Part shown: in pieces, positions 1 through 12,424 of the stretch
Layout: each line of letters opens with the position of its first letter
Position numbering within the stretch: position 1 is the first letter of the stretch
Assembly: GCA_005281725.1 (NCBI GenBank)
Contig: SSBO01000011.1
Coordinates: forward strand, 749,738-813,737
From: Wuchereria bancrofti
Lineage: Eukaryota > Nematoda > Chromadorea > Rhabditida > Onchocercidae
Reading direction: 5' to 3'
Length of the DNA: 64,000 nt
Position numbers and translations under genes: made by a program
The notes under the pieces: model-generated
What the model was told of the DNA's origin: nothing
Seen by the model: the letters and a program-made list of their open reading frames with translations, nothing else
Databases searched by the model: none

Positions 1-309
1 TATTAAGAAAATCAAAAAATGATAATGAGGTAAAGAGGGAGAGAGAAAAAAAGAAACAACTGCTACTTACGGTCTATTTTAAGAATATGCAATTTCTAAG
101 AATTACAAAAGTTACACTTTATGAAATTGAAAAATTTAATCGATTAAAAAATGACAAATATTTTCACAATAATCATTTCATCTAATCAATGCTCTTTCAT
201 TCTTATTATAAATAATATTTCATCGTAATGTCATTTCAATTAAAAGAAATTATTAAGAAAATCAAATATTCTAAGAAATATAATAGAGAAACAAGGAAAA
301 AAGGAAGCA

Positions 310-490
310 CTTGTTTACTTGCGTCAAAATTATGTTGACAATAAGACGTTAAAAACGTAACCGTAAAATAAAATACATACAGTAAGTAGTAGTAGCGACT
401 TATTTATTTGCGTGAAAATTATGTTCACAATGGGACGTTAAACGTTAAACGTAACCTAAAAATAGAATACATATAGTAATTAGTAGCAGC
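310..490. repeat. imperfect ~89-bp tandem duplication
   Basis: Two adjacent units (about 310-398 and 399-490) share an ordered series of words: ttgcgt, aaaattatgtt, gacgttaaa, acgtaacc and atacata, followed by AGT-rich sequence. They differ by scattered substitutions and a short CGTTAAA insertion. The second unit runs into the AGT microsatellite. Confidence 0.7.
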
Positions 491-931
491 AGTAGTAGTA
501 GTAGTAGTAGCAAATTATAATTCAAAAACGAATTAAAAAGAAAAAAAAACAAAATCATTATTATTCTTTAAATTCAAATTATTTTAATGCCAAACAAACA
601 TACGTACGTTAATTTCGCATATTCTCGTATTCATTCTCGCATAATATTAATTCAACCAATAAATACATCACAGTTTCTAACATTTCTTGAATCTTACTTT
701 TCATAGCGCGATGTTTACATTTAGATATGGACCGTTTTAATTCTTAAATATTATTTCTCAATCTTTTTTTCTTCTCTTTTCTTCTCTCTTCCAAACAATC
801 GTGATAGAAATGATAGTAAGCATAATGTTTGATTGATATGTACAATTTTTCTTAATTTATTTATGACTAGTTTTATTGATCGGAATTGAAAATTGCAAAT
901 TTCTAGTTTTGAAACAATCTGTTCTGTTCTC

Positions 932-1093
932 AGCTAGTTGATATTATAGTAAATTAACATATTAAATGTAATTGAAATATTGTAAAGCTAAAATATTTGT
1001 GAAAGTCTTAGCTAGTTGTTGAATAATTGACGAATAGTAAATTAACATCTTATATGTAATTGAAATATTATGAAGCTGAAATATGTGAAAGTA
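932..1093. repeat. imperfect ~80-bp tandem duplication
   Basis: Two units begin with agctagttg (about 932 and 1010). Both continue with atagtaaattaacat, atgtaattgaaatatt and gtgaaagt. The duplication sits just upstream of the epimerase gene. Confidence 0.7.
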
Positions 1094-1208
1094 AAATGCG
1101 TATTGTAAAAGTTAAAGAAGCATAAGTGGGATTAGTAATAAGATGAAATCAAAAGCGATGATCTTTATGCATTTCATTTTTATGCTCTATCAATTTCTAT
1201 TTCAGGAA

Positions 1209-3740
1209 ATGTCTAGCATAAATACCTTAAGACCTATAATATGTCCATCAATTTTAAATTCCGATCTGTCTAAACTTGCAGAAGAATGTCAAAGATTATT
1301 GCAATTTGGAGCTGATTATCTTCATCTTGACGTGATGGATGGTCAATTTGTGCCCAATTTAACATTTGGACATCCAGGTAAGATTTGATTACTTAATCAT
1401 TACGTTTATTTCTTTCTCTCTTCCGAATTACCGTCATTTCTTTCGTTATTCCGGATATTGTAGTGCATTATTCTGGACTATATACGTAATCTGTGTAATT
1501 ATTATCATACAATAATTATTGCTATACGCTACTTCTGTTCATGCTACTGTTTAATTTTGTATGCGGTGATCTAGGTTAATTTATTTTTTATATTTTTATG
1601 ATTTTTTTTTCAGTTATTGATTGTTTGCGGCGAAATCTAGGATCGGAACCATTTTTTGACGTTCATATGATGGTTCTTAATCCGGAGCAATGGGTGGAAC
1701 CGATGAAAAAGGTTGTTCCTTGTTTACTTTTTCGATTTTATTTATATATTTATTTGAATCATAGCTATCATCATAGTCGCTGTAAAAGGATGATATCGTT
1801 AAGAATAAATGCGTCATAAATCAGAAAGCACTACTTATCGTAAATTTAGGCTGGTGCAAGCCAATTTGTGTTTCACGTGGAAGCTTTGGAGTCAGATAAA
1901 AGCTGCCAGATGCTTATTGATAGAATTAAACGTTCTGGAATGAAGGTTAGATCATTTTTTTTTTTTTTGTCTAATAAGAGCTGTAACGGAAATATACTAT
2001 GATTTTTGATGTGCAGTAAATTTTCATTAATAAGTGAAAACGTGACCGTACTTCGTTGGTAGAACAAAGTTTAGATTTTGAGATTTTGCATCGCGTGAAA
2101 AATAAACGAGGGAATCAGTAGAGGTAACGAAAAATGTACCATTGCTTATTTCAAGATGTCATATCATGAATGAAGATTTCGATGTTCAGTGATTACTGAA
2201 TACTGGGCGATTAAGCTTGAAATAGATGTTGAGACTTTTAGTGAATATTTGAAAATAGATTTTAGTTATCATTGGTTTGCTTTCACATTTCCTCTGTTGA
2301 TAGTTGTCTATGTCATCTTTCTTTGTTATCTCTCTTGATCAAGAATGTTCAAAAATAAAAAGTTTCTTCATGTTCTTGAGTAAGAAAAGGTATTTTCAAT
2401 TGTAGTATTGTTGCATTACACATCAAATTCTACTTTATATATAGCTTTTTTTGGTCCGAAATGTTTGAATTGAAAATATTGTTAGTCATTATTTTGTCTA
2501 ATGAGTCATTTTGTGTAAAATAATTGGCGGTTACACATAAAGGTTTGCTTATTGTATTTTTATGATTAAGATTTTGCAGCAATATTAAGGAAGCCTAAAT
2601 GTGCCAAAATCGCTGATTCACTTTTGTTTTATAGGTTGGTGTAGCAATAAAACCAGGTACGCCGATAGAGAAGATAGAGACACTTATTGGCATGGATATG
2701 ATTCTAGTAATGACCGTTGAACCTGGATTTGGAGGTTATCGATTGGCTGCATTTATTTACTTGTAAGAACGATAGCATTTCTTTTGCAAATTGCATGTGG
2801 CATGCGTTTCTTTATTTGACACACTACATAGAGATTTTAACCCGAAAAAAAAAGTATACTCATTTTAAAAGTAGGAAAATGAAGTCTGCAATGATAGAAT
2901 ATAGCAAAAGTTTTGTTTATATCTCTTTCATTATAATTTTATTTGTCATTTTATGTTATGATAATGCTAAGCAATATGATAACAAATTTACGAGAAGTAT
3001 TTCACAATATTGAAGGGTCACGAGCAAAATGTTGTGAATTGTAGAATATGAAAGTGTAAGCGTAGTCTATTTATAGTTCCATACTGACGAAGGAAAGTGC
3101 ATGCAGTTTTATTAACATTGATCTGTCGTTTGTTATTTACAATTAGCTAATACTTCTAAATATATCCTGATGAATTCCCTATATGGATTTTTATCGCTAC
3201 TTTCAGGTCAAAAGTTCATGTCAGATATGATGGAGAAAGTTCGAATTCTTCGTTCTGCACATCCATTCTTAAATATTCAAGTTGATGGTGGTGTTACTCT
3301 GGATAATGTGGAAATTTGCGCAAAAGCTGGTGCTAATGTAATCGTGTCAGGAACAGGAATTCTTAAAGCTCCCAATCCAGCAACAGTAATCGCTGTCCGT
3401 TTTTTTTTTCCATAATTTTTCTAAAAGCATACAAGCATGATAATATGGTGTTTACGGAATCAGCAATAGTAGAAACTGAAATACTTTAGTTTATCTCGTC
3501 TGCAATGATTTCACTTCTTACTCTTATTTTCCAAATCACTTTTTCCTAGAATGGATTCGGCAACAGTAACCTTAATCTCTGTCCAGGAAAATTTCATGTC
3601 AACAGAATCACGCAGTAGTTGCTTCTGTGATTTTATTATTTCTGTTTTTTCTGAGATACTTCCACTGAACTAAGGCAGATATTTTCGTATTTTCATACTT
3701 TTAGGAAATGCGTGAAAAGGTATCAGCAGCTTTAAAGTAA
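1209..3740 (+). CDS. RPE: ribulose-phosphate 3-epimerase
   Basis: Interconverts D-ribulose 5-phosphate and D-xylulose 5-phosphate in the cytosolic non-oxidative pentose phosphate pathway. Six exons join in phase: 1209-1377, 1614-1711, 1850-1945, 2635-2734, 3207-3394 and 3705-3740, giving 228 residues, the usual length for the eukaryotic enzyme. Visible motifs are the N-terminal CPSIL strand; LHLDVMDG, with the metal-binding His (about 39) and catalytic Asp (about 41); DVHMMV, with the second metal-binding His (about 74); VEPGFGGQ, a phosphate-binding turn; VDGGV, with the second catalytic Asp; and the [10 protein letters not shown] phosphate-binding loop. The start codon lies 3 nt behind a TTTCAG acceptor, suggesting spliced-leader addition. 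An upstream in-frame ATG (1143) would precede that acceptor and is unlikely to be used. The donor after residue 216 (GCT/GTCCGT) is weak; ACA/GTAATC four codons earlier is in the same phase and would shorten the protein by three residues. Confidence 0.95.
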
Positions 3741-5952
3741 AATGGAGAAAAGGATTGGCTTGAAACGGAAAATTCCAGTCGCAAAGATATTTCAAACTTT
3801 TCATAAAAATGATTTCACTTGTTAGATTTCATTCTTTTATTGTGTTTCTTTTTCATACAGGTATTTTTGGAACCATGTATAAATCTGGTATGAATTTGTC
3901 ATAAGAAGTGTTTGTATTGCTCATGCTTCCTTTGTTTTTTCTTAATTTAGGAGAAAACATACCTTTGACATTAATAATACAAAAGAACTTTATTCCTTAC
4001 CCCAAAATCACAATGTTCAAAATACAGCTTTTATTCATCTTCAGATTGTGGCCTTATTCATTAATTCACACAGCTATTGTTCACTTTTAGTACATATCAA
4101 ATATCCTTTTTCATTTTGCTCAACTTCGATATATTGTAGAATTTTGTAGAAATTGTAATGTGATTTTTTTATTTTGTTGAGCATTAGAAATGAATCATAC
4201 ATTGTCACATCATGTTAACAACGAAATAATTACATGTTAATATTTTAGCACATTTCATTTACTCTGATACATAACAAATTAAATTCACTTCGTGGAATTC
4301 AAAACCTTTAACAATTCTTTTTATGATCATCTGATTGGAGATTTATTGTGAGACAAGTGTATTTTTTGGAATTCGGCAATTAGAACTTGCAAAATGAAAG
4401 GCGTTAAAACATTTCAATTTTTTGATGATAACAAACTGAATGCTTAAAATTTTTGAGGAATAATATAAGTGGTAAGAAATTAGTGGATGAATGATGGATT
4501 TTAATAGAGAGACATGAAGTAATAATTACAGTGCTGTCGGGTTTATTCATTATTTAATGTATTTCTTTTTTAAAATTAAAAAAAAAAAAACATGAAATAG
4601 TATATGCAATAATGTCCAAAATTTCTGAGATAACATAACATTCAGAATAATAGCAAGAATTTATGAAAAAGTAAACTAATTATTATAAGCATTTCATATT
4701 AGCATTTCTTTATCTATTTTTAGACGCACTAATATAAATTGATTGATGATAACTAGTGACAAATGTAATCATTAATTCTCCGACAACCTTCATGATTATA
4801 TCTCAAAGATCTAAGTGATAACACTTCAGCATCTCAATCTGTAATTTCTTTTAAACTAATTTAATTTAACAGGATTCCGCTTGGATAATTTATTTTAATG
4901 CTAGTTACATTTAGATTTTAAAATTAAATATACGAAGAATTCATTTTTATTAATTTTTTAAATTATTACTAAATTAAACTTTTTATATTCTAAAACCCAA
5001 ACATAATATTCTAATAAATTTTAAAATTGCTAATCTTATTAACATTTACTTAATACTATGATGATTACATTTAGTGTAATGTTCGATTTTTTCTTTCCTC
5101 TACTCTTCATTACATCATTGTTTCCCTCTCTCTCTGTTTCCCTCTCTCCCCTCTCTCTCTCTCCCTCTCTCTTGTCAAAATAGTTGATCAGAGTGGACAG
5201 GGTCATTCAAATAAGTGGACCTCTTGCTTGGTAGTATCTGAATATTGATGAATCGCAACGACAAAGGGTCATTAATCGATTCTTCACTTCCTTTCCTCCA
5301 CTCTAAATGTCTAATTTCTTTAACGTTTAGTTGTTGTAAATGTCTCTTTCTGTTAACGTACGTGAAACGTACGTGATTACCGCTTAAAATTGTTAATATA
5401 TCTTTATCAATTCTTTCCTTTACAGAGAATTACAATCTGTTCATATCGTTCAATTTGACGTATATTGTTGAATCATCATTCACTGAAAGGATTATTTATA
5501 CAATTAATGATGCGACGTTCTCAAAGGTTTTTTTTTTCTTTTTTCAAGTTTTATTAGGAGGAAAATATTATTTGCATATTATACTATCAACTATTTTACT
5601 AGTACTTGTAGAGTAATATGATAAAATTTTAAGAAATTACATTTCTCACATTTTATTGTGGTTTATTTTTTATTGTAAAGAAAATCTTTTTTCTTTTCAT
5701 AGTTGTAAAAATGGAAAAATAAAGTGTTAAAGTGTTGAAGTTATCTCTGATAAAAGAGAGAAAAAATTGGCACTTGCATACATTAGAAAAAAGGAAAGTA
5801 GTTTTTATATATTTTATTAGGTATCAATGCTCAGATTTACCTGTCTTTATTCCTTACAAAATTTTCTACTTTTTTTTTTTTTTGATCTGAACTAAATTTA
5901 ATACATTTTTCATCAATTTTTATTCAGGCATTCATGTTCCGCTTTACCAACA
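3741..5952. other. intergenic A+T-rich spacer
   Basis: No exon was recognised over about 2.2 kb. The stretch contains a pyrimidine CT/CCCTCT tract (about 5128-5174) and the trans-splice-like acceptor (ttattcag, ending about 5928) that precedes the next gene. Confidence 0.55.
5128..5174. repeat. CT-rich microsatellite
   Basis: A run of CTCTCT interspersed with CCCTCT units. GA/CT tracts of this kind recur through the window (for example 11420-11485, 28880-28900, 30465-30510 and 30712-30755). Confidence 0.8.
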
Positions 5953-5960
5953 ATGAATAA
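5934..5960 (+). promoter_or_regulatory. upstream ORF overlapping the main start codon
   Basis: The first ATG after the likely trans-splice acceptor opens an 8-codon ORF that ends in TAA at 5958-5960. It overlaps, in another frame, the main ATG at 5953. If the leader is joined at the ttattcag acceptor, ribosomes meet this ATG first, so it could lower translation of the downstream protein. Confidence 0.4.
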
Positions 5961-8900
5961 TAGTAGCAACAATAGTAGCAGCAGTAGCAGTAGAGATAAT
6001 GCTGATAAAACAGATAGATCATTTCGAAGTTTGTTTGAATTTTATCTTTTCTAGCTATTTTTGAAATTTAATCCTTAGTCTTTTGTGTTTCTTTCAATTT
6101 AATGTTTCATTAAGTTTTTCTTTTGTCTTTTTTTTTTGTAAATGAAAACTTTTGAGGACGCCGAACTACATCATTCGGCAAATTATCACAGTTTTTTCAA
6201 ACTGGCAGCATTCTTGGTGATTCAGGATCAGTTCAATCAGCATTGCTAGATTTATCCACTACTGGGTATGTGCTTTGTTCCTATTGAACTAGTATTTGCA
6301 TGCTATTGTTTTATTTAAATAATTTTTATATGATTCGATTTTATTTAAGTCAAAATGAACAAATGTTGTTGCGGATTTTAATATCGCGAAACTCTAAAAT
6401 ATTATATGAGAATTGTGAATAAGAAATATGTTCTATGAAATTTTTTGCAATAATGTTTATTCTTTGGACTCTTTGTTTCTTCCAATCTTATGTTTAACAT
6501 GTAAACAAACATATTGCTTACACGGTATCAGCTCCTTACTGGGTTGATCTCATTGTTTATATTAACAGTTCTTTGTTAGACCGATTACTCTTTCGGCAGT
6601 CACCCTGATTGAATGGGCATTGTGTGTTTTAACCAAAAACGAGGAGCGTTCATTTTGGTTGTTAATAAAGGAATTATTCTCTACCTCTAATACCCATCCA
6701 AGGAATCTCCCTGCAATCAACAACATCTCCCAAAATAATAAATTAAATTATCAAATCTTCCACGATAAATGTAAGATATGGATCGATAAAGACTAGATGT
6801 TTTTCATCATATACTGCTTGATTGAAAGGCAAAGAAAATAGGATAAGGATTTGATGGATAGTATCATCAACTTTTTTGTAATTATGGGATAAACAATTTA
6901 CGTTGTTGCTGAAAGCATCCATTATTGAATGATCAAATGGTTTTGATGTTGTTTTCATTTAAAGCAATTGCAAAACTAAGAAATCGATGAAATTTATTCT
7001 AGAAAATTGATGACAAAAATTGCTGATTCACAACGTCGTGGTGTGGAATCATTGGCTATATGGGCGCATAATGCAGGTAATGCAGCAATTGATGATGTTA
7101 TGCAACAAACTAGAGAACTATATGAAATATTCACCGATAAAGAATTGCAGTTTGCTCGCCAGTATATGCATTTTGTGCAGGTATATCAATTTTTACAATT
7201 CTCATTTATCAATTAACAAAGAATTAAATAGACAATTGCTTTAGTTTTCTTTATTTGATTTGTTCAATATTGGAAATAGCAAATTAAAATTATATATGAT
7301 CTAGTATTTCCATATAATCATTAGGAAATCTTGAGAGTAACATGGAAGAGGAAAATGCAAAAGATATCAAAAGGTTAATTCAAATAGTTTATGTGAAAAT
7401 TCTTAAAAAGATAATTTGGAAAGAATAATGAGACAATGTAGTGACGATAGTATCATTGATAATTATAAGTGAAATTCTAAAATATTATACGGTTCACGAA
7501 AATTTATGCATACAATCTTCTTTTCTGTTTTATGAACAAATCCGCACTTATGTTTTTGATATATTCTCAGCAACTACAAAAAATAGCGGATGCAGAGCGA
7601 GCGGTAAAAGATGCGAAAGAAAATGTGATAGATTTGGAAGAAAAAGAAAAGAAGTTAAAACGTGAAATTGGAAAAGGCGTTTCGTTCTTTAGACAACGTC
7701 GTGGTGGTGACATTTATTTGCTGAAACAGAAACTTGAAGAAGTGATTGCTGGTTCATTTCATATTTAAACTGATGTGATTTTTTTGTCAAGAAAAATGTC
7801 GTCGTTAGCAATAGTATAGAAAAGTGTTTATTTTTGCTAAACTTTTCGAAGTTTCAGGTTAAAGCTTCGAGGGAACGGTCGGAGCAAATTTTATCCGATC
7901 TTCGAGCTGAAATGGAAGTTATAAAAATGTTCAGATTCCGGAGTGGTATGCAGGTTAGGGCAACTATTGTTTTATTTTTGTTGAACTTTTCAAAGATTGA
8001 AAAACAAGTAGCAGAAGTATAAACTATGCAATAATGATTAAATGATCTGAGACTGACAAACTTATCAAACAATCACTCAGGATTGTGGATTTGTTCCTAA
8101 CATCAGATATAAATGAGTAATAGATTATGAAGCTAGTATATTACTTAATTGCACATTCTGCAGTTTCCTTTTTCTCGTAAATCATTTTTTGTTTTGCAGG
8201 GTATAGCGGATGCTTATCAAGATTTCGCACGAAGTTGTCAGGCTATTTTTAGTTGTCAACGTGAAATAATTGAGATGGTACCAGCAGTATCAAATCAAGA
8301 TGTACGTCATATGATTTACCGTGGATCTCCAGTAACTCGAGATCGCGTAGAGAATTTGAGAAGGTATTATCTTTACTAGTCATTTAATTCATATTAATTT
8401 CAAAATTAGCAAACTTTAATTTCTAGATCTTTGCAACATGGCTTAACAGTGTCAGAAAATAATTCATGGTCTAACATCGCAGTATCAGCGCCAAGACGAC
8501 GTAGTGAACCGAAATTTCATGTTTATCAATCATACAACAATTCTCCTCCACCACCATATGCTGCTGCATCTAGAAATATATCGCTTCCAGAATATCAGGT
8601 ATATTAGTAAAAAAAAAAAGAAAAAAAATATTAGTAAAAAATACAAGTTAGCTATGAATCGATCATTATTTTGCAATCTGCATTTATCAATCTTCATATG
8701 TTTTCTTTTTATATGGCATTTGTGATTAAGTGATAAATGTTTAAATATCATCAATTTCACATTATTTCTCATACTTAACTTTTACAGGCGTATATTTTAA
8801 ATTATTCAGAATCCATTTTCTTTTTCTTTTCTCTGTTTCAGGCTGAATCTATTGATTATCAAGTAGAAAACGCTGAACTTCAAACATGCTCTCATTGTGG

Positions 8901-8967
8901 ACAGTCTGTTCAACATTTACCGAATTATAATTTAAAACATACTGTTATAACTGGCAATGTTATTTGA
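5953..8967 (+). CDS. BAR/eisosome-like coiled-coil protein
   Basis: Eight exons join in phase: 5953-6028, 6157-6265, 7003-7180, 7571-7741, 7858-7953, 8200-8363, 8427-8598 and 8842-8967, giving 363 residues. The N-terminus is Ser/Asn-rich, then a basic RRRR segment and [10 protein letters not shown]. Residues about 65-270 are long charged amphipathic helices (for example [17 protein letters not shown] and [18 protein letters not shown]), typical of a crescent-shaped BAR-type dimer. The order of helices and the end (AYQDFARSC, then GSPVTRD) recall the fungal eisosome proteins Pil1/Lsp1, but that comparison is from memory. A proline-rich stretch ([11 protein letters not shown]) and a C-terminal CSHCGQ Cys pair follow. 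The likely role is membrane-curvature binding or scaffolding at the plasma membrane, by inference only. I do not recognise a named orthologue. The acceptor of exon 2 (tttgag) is atypical, but phase and protein sequence support it. Confidence 0.8.
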
Positions 8968-11900
8968 AATGACGCTGATACGATATGAGTAAGTAAATAA
9001 GTATAACAAAATTATCTTCTTTATCTTTATCTTCCTATCTGGAGTATAATGATATTTTAGTCAAATATCTGAAATGCAGTTTTTTTTCCGTTACATTCCT
9101 TTAATATGACGTACAGCGCATGTAACATATTTGTTCCGATTTTTTTTTTTGTTAATCCTCTCTAGAATATAATGTTGACTTACTGTTATTTGTAAAAATC
9201 ATCTTTGATCTGTATAGGCTAAATTTGTTTAAAAAAATTCGAGAATATTCTGAAGAAGGAATAACTGTGATATGCTATAAATTTTGGAAGGCATAGCTGT
9301 ATGTTTTAAGGAAACTTCATAATTGTTTTATGAATTTTTCTTTTTCTTCTTTTCTTTTGTTACATTTCCATGCATTTCTGCGTTCTCTGAAAGCATTTCG
9401 AATTTTAGATTTTACCGATTTTAATTGAAAATTAATTTGTATCTTATCTTTCCATTTATCACTGCCAATAGGTTCTTGCTTTTTCATGTTTATTTGTTAC
9501 CAAAAGGCGATCGGATATGTCAACTGTGTGTGTTCCGTTTGCCTATAAATAAATTGTATTGCAGAACTTGAATGTATCTATTAACTTTTTTATTTTTGTC
9601 TACTAAACTTTTTTAAATCTTATATTTCTCACATTTATTCCATTATTTGTTTAGATTCATTTATTCTTTTAGCATGAATAAAATAATTGTGATTGCATTA
9701 TCTGAAAGTTTTAAACGCTTCTTAAATTTGATTATAAATATAATAGATGTATTTAGAGAAGTTGAAAGATTGTCGAATTTATAAAAAAAAAAAAAGCTGA
9801 AACAAATGTTTTTTTTTCTAAGAAAAAAACTTTGTTTTTAATTTTTACTTTATTCTTAATTTGTTAGGATTCCAAAATTTCACATTGTTTCAATGCATTT
9901 GCATGCATTGTTGATTTCTTGCAATTTTCCTTTTTCACATTTACTTGCTCTATTCTTTATTGATTTGTTTTATTGCAATGTATCTTAGTTTTTTTTTTTT
10001 TTTTTTTTGTCTCTTGTTTAAATTCTTTTTTTCTTTCGTAATAAACATTTGATATTTGATCATTGTTTCATTGCAGTTTTTTAATTTTTAATAGAAATGA
10101 TGTAAAAGAGAGGAGGAGTAAGAGGGATAGCAAAAAAAAAAAAAAAAGAAAAAACATAAAATCAGCGAACTCATTGCTGATTCAAATAAATTTTAATTTT
10201 GCACATAAATTAAATTCTACTTCATTTGTTTACTACCATCTCTTCTTATTTCTCTTTTATTCTGCAATCTATTCAGATTCTTATGGAAAATAATTATACA
10301 TTTTGGGGGAAAAGAAAAAATTTTTGCATATTGGAAGAATTTTATTGTTCAAAAATTTCTAAAAGGTTTGAAATTTAATTATCAATTATTCATTAATGAT
10401 TTCTTTTTATTTATTGGTGCATGCATTTATTTTATACATACATTTTATTCCTGTCTTGAAATATTAATTATATTTGCTGGTGTAAAAGAAAAAAAAAAAA
10501 AAAGGAAATATTGAAAATTTGTCTTCATTTTGTGATGATGAAATTTCTATGCAACAAATTTTGTGATGATGAAATTTTTCCGGAACAAATCAGTAACTAT
10601 GAAATTTTGCTAACAGCAAGTAAAGCTAAGCTAATTAATACAAATAAATGCTTAAGCTAGCATAAAATATTCATCCTTCTGTCTTGACATTTATTTGATA
10701 GTTGAAAACATGAATATATTTACTTGAAAATATGCACAATTAGTGGTGATAGATGACATATGACAACATATATTCCAATGATTCATAATTGAAATCAAAT
10801 TAATATTGAAATGATTGAAATTAGATTCATTTTTTCTTTCCTCTAATCAATTAAATTGTTAATCAATCCAACTATTTTGACTTGACAAAAGTTAATGTGA
10901 CAATTTTGCATTGGAGTTGATGTAAAAATAATTTTGATATGTATGTGATGGGTGTGTTAAAAAAAAAAAAAAAATGAAATGAAGAAAATGATTGTGTATT
11001 TTTTAAAAAATGAAAAAGCCAGTTTGAAAGGTAAGTGTCTTTATTGCTGCCAAATATTTTACCCATCCATTAATTCAAACAATTTCTAAAATATTACCAA
11101 TCTATCATTGCATCATTTTTCATTATATAATGTTTTTCTTTTTTAAAAAATGATATACATCGTTTTTTTTTTCTTTCTATTTAATTGATAATTGAAAATT
11201 TTAACAAATTTAACTGATAAAGAGAATTATAATTGATAATATATTGATTAGTCATGATAAAAATTTTTGCATATTTACTAAATTACTAAAATTTTTATTT
11301 CATTTGGTTACATTTGCATAGTTTTAATTTTTTTATTATATAGCTATATAATTTCATTCGTTATTTCGTCATTTATTCAATAATATTAACACATTCTAGT
11401 TTATACTTCATTTTAGATAGAAGAAAGAGAAAAAGATGGAGAGAACAGAGAGAGAGGGAGAGAGAGAAAGAGGGACAGAGAGAAGACTATAATCCAGAAA
11501 ATTCCTCGTTTACCTGATCCTAAATCTTAACATTTAACAGTTGTGTAATTATTATAAGTTAAATAAGCTAGTATTAAATTAAATGAGTAGTAGTAGTAGT
11601 AGGTATACTTTTTTTTTTTCTTTACCTATTCTAAATGAATTCTTTGAATTTTGATCAATAAACAGTGAATTGTTGTCAAAAGAAAAAAAAAACAATCATT
11701 TCTTATAAAAAAAATTTTTTTTTTTTGTTTTCATTCATCTCTTATCTAATAATTAACATATTTATGTATTTGTTTTTATATTTATTAATATTTATGTATT
11801 TATGTACAATTGAATATTTATCTATTTTTTTTTAAATTAACATATTTATGTTTTCTTCTCTATCTAATAATTAACATAATTATGTATTTTTTTAATTAAC

Positions 11901-12424
11901 ATGTTTATGTTTTCTTCTCTATGTAATAATTCACATATTTATGTATTTAAAAAAAAAAAGGAAAGAAAAGGTGGCACATTTATCAAATTTAATGAACACT
12001 TAGCGATTTAATGTTAATGTTATTTTGAACTAATTAAATACAAATATTAAAATAATGATATATAAATATGTGGCATAGTTGTTATCATTATTCATCAGAA
12101 TTTTTTTTTTTTTTTGCAATTTTCAAATTAAACATTTTAATCTGACGCTATTAGTCATTTCAACTAAACTTTTCTCATCACAATTTGATATTTTTTTTTT
12201 TTCCTATTTTTCCTCTCTTTTTTTCTTTCCCAATGTTTGAAAAATAAAATGAAAGAATGTCTTACAGTTTGATTATTCACTTAATAACTTTTTTGTTCTC
12301 TTTTTTTTTTTTTTGGTTTCTTTTCTATTTCATTTCTAATTGCATCAATTAAAGCTTCTATTTTTTATCAAAAATTTTTACAAATATCATTTTCAGGATC
12401 AATAAGTGAGTGAAGAAGTATATA
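8968..12424. other. long A+T-rich intergenic region
   Basis: About 3.4 kb without a recognisable exon. It holds poly-A/poly-T tracts, a GA-rich tract (about 11420-11485), a short AGT run (about 11586-11602) and a set of related taattaacatatttatg-type units (about 11740-11945). An AATAAA-like signal near 9545 may end the upstream transcript. The next gene's trans-splice acceptor (tttcag) ends at about 12396. Confidence 0.55.
11740..11945. repeat. degenerate tandem repeat of taattaacatatttatg units
   Basis: The words taattaacat and atttatgt recur about five times with variable spacing and T tracts between, together with several copies of ttcttctctat. This looks like a decayed minisatellite. 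Confidence 0.6.

Larger units (their letters stand above)
1..1208. other. A+T-rich upstream spacer with short duplications
   Basis: No coding exon was found. The stretch holds an AGT/GTA microsatellite (about 481-511), two imperfect direct duplications (310-490 and 932-1093) and, at its right edge, the T-rich acceptor (ending about 1206) that precedes the epimerase start codon. A promoter cannot be identified by eye. Confidence 0.6.
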
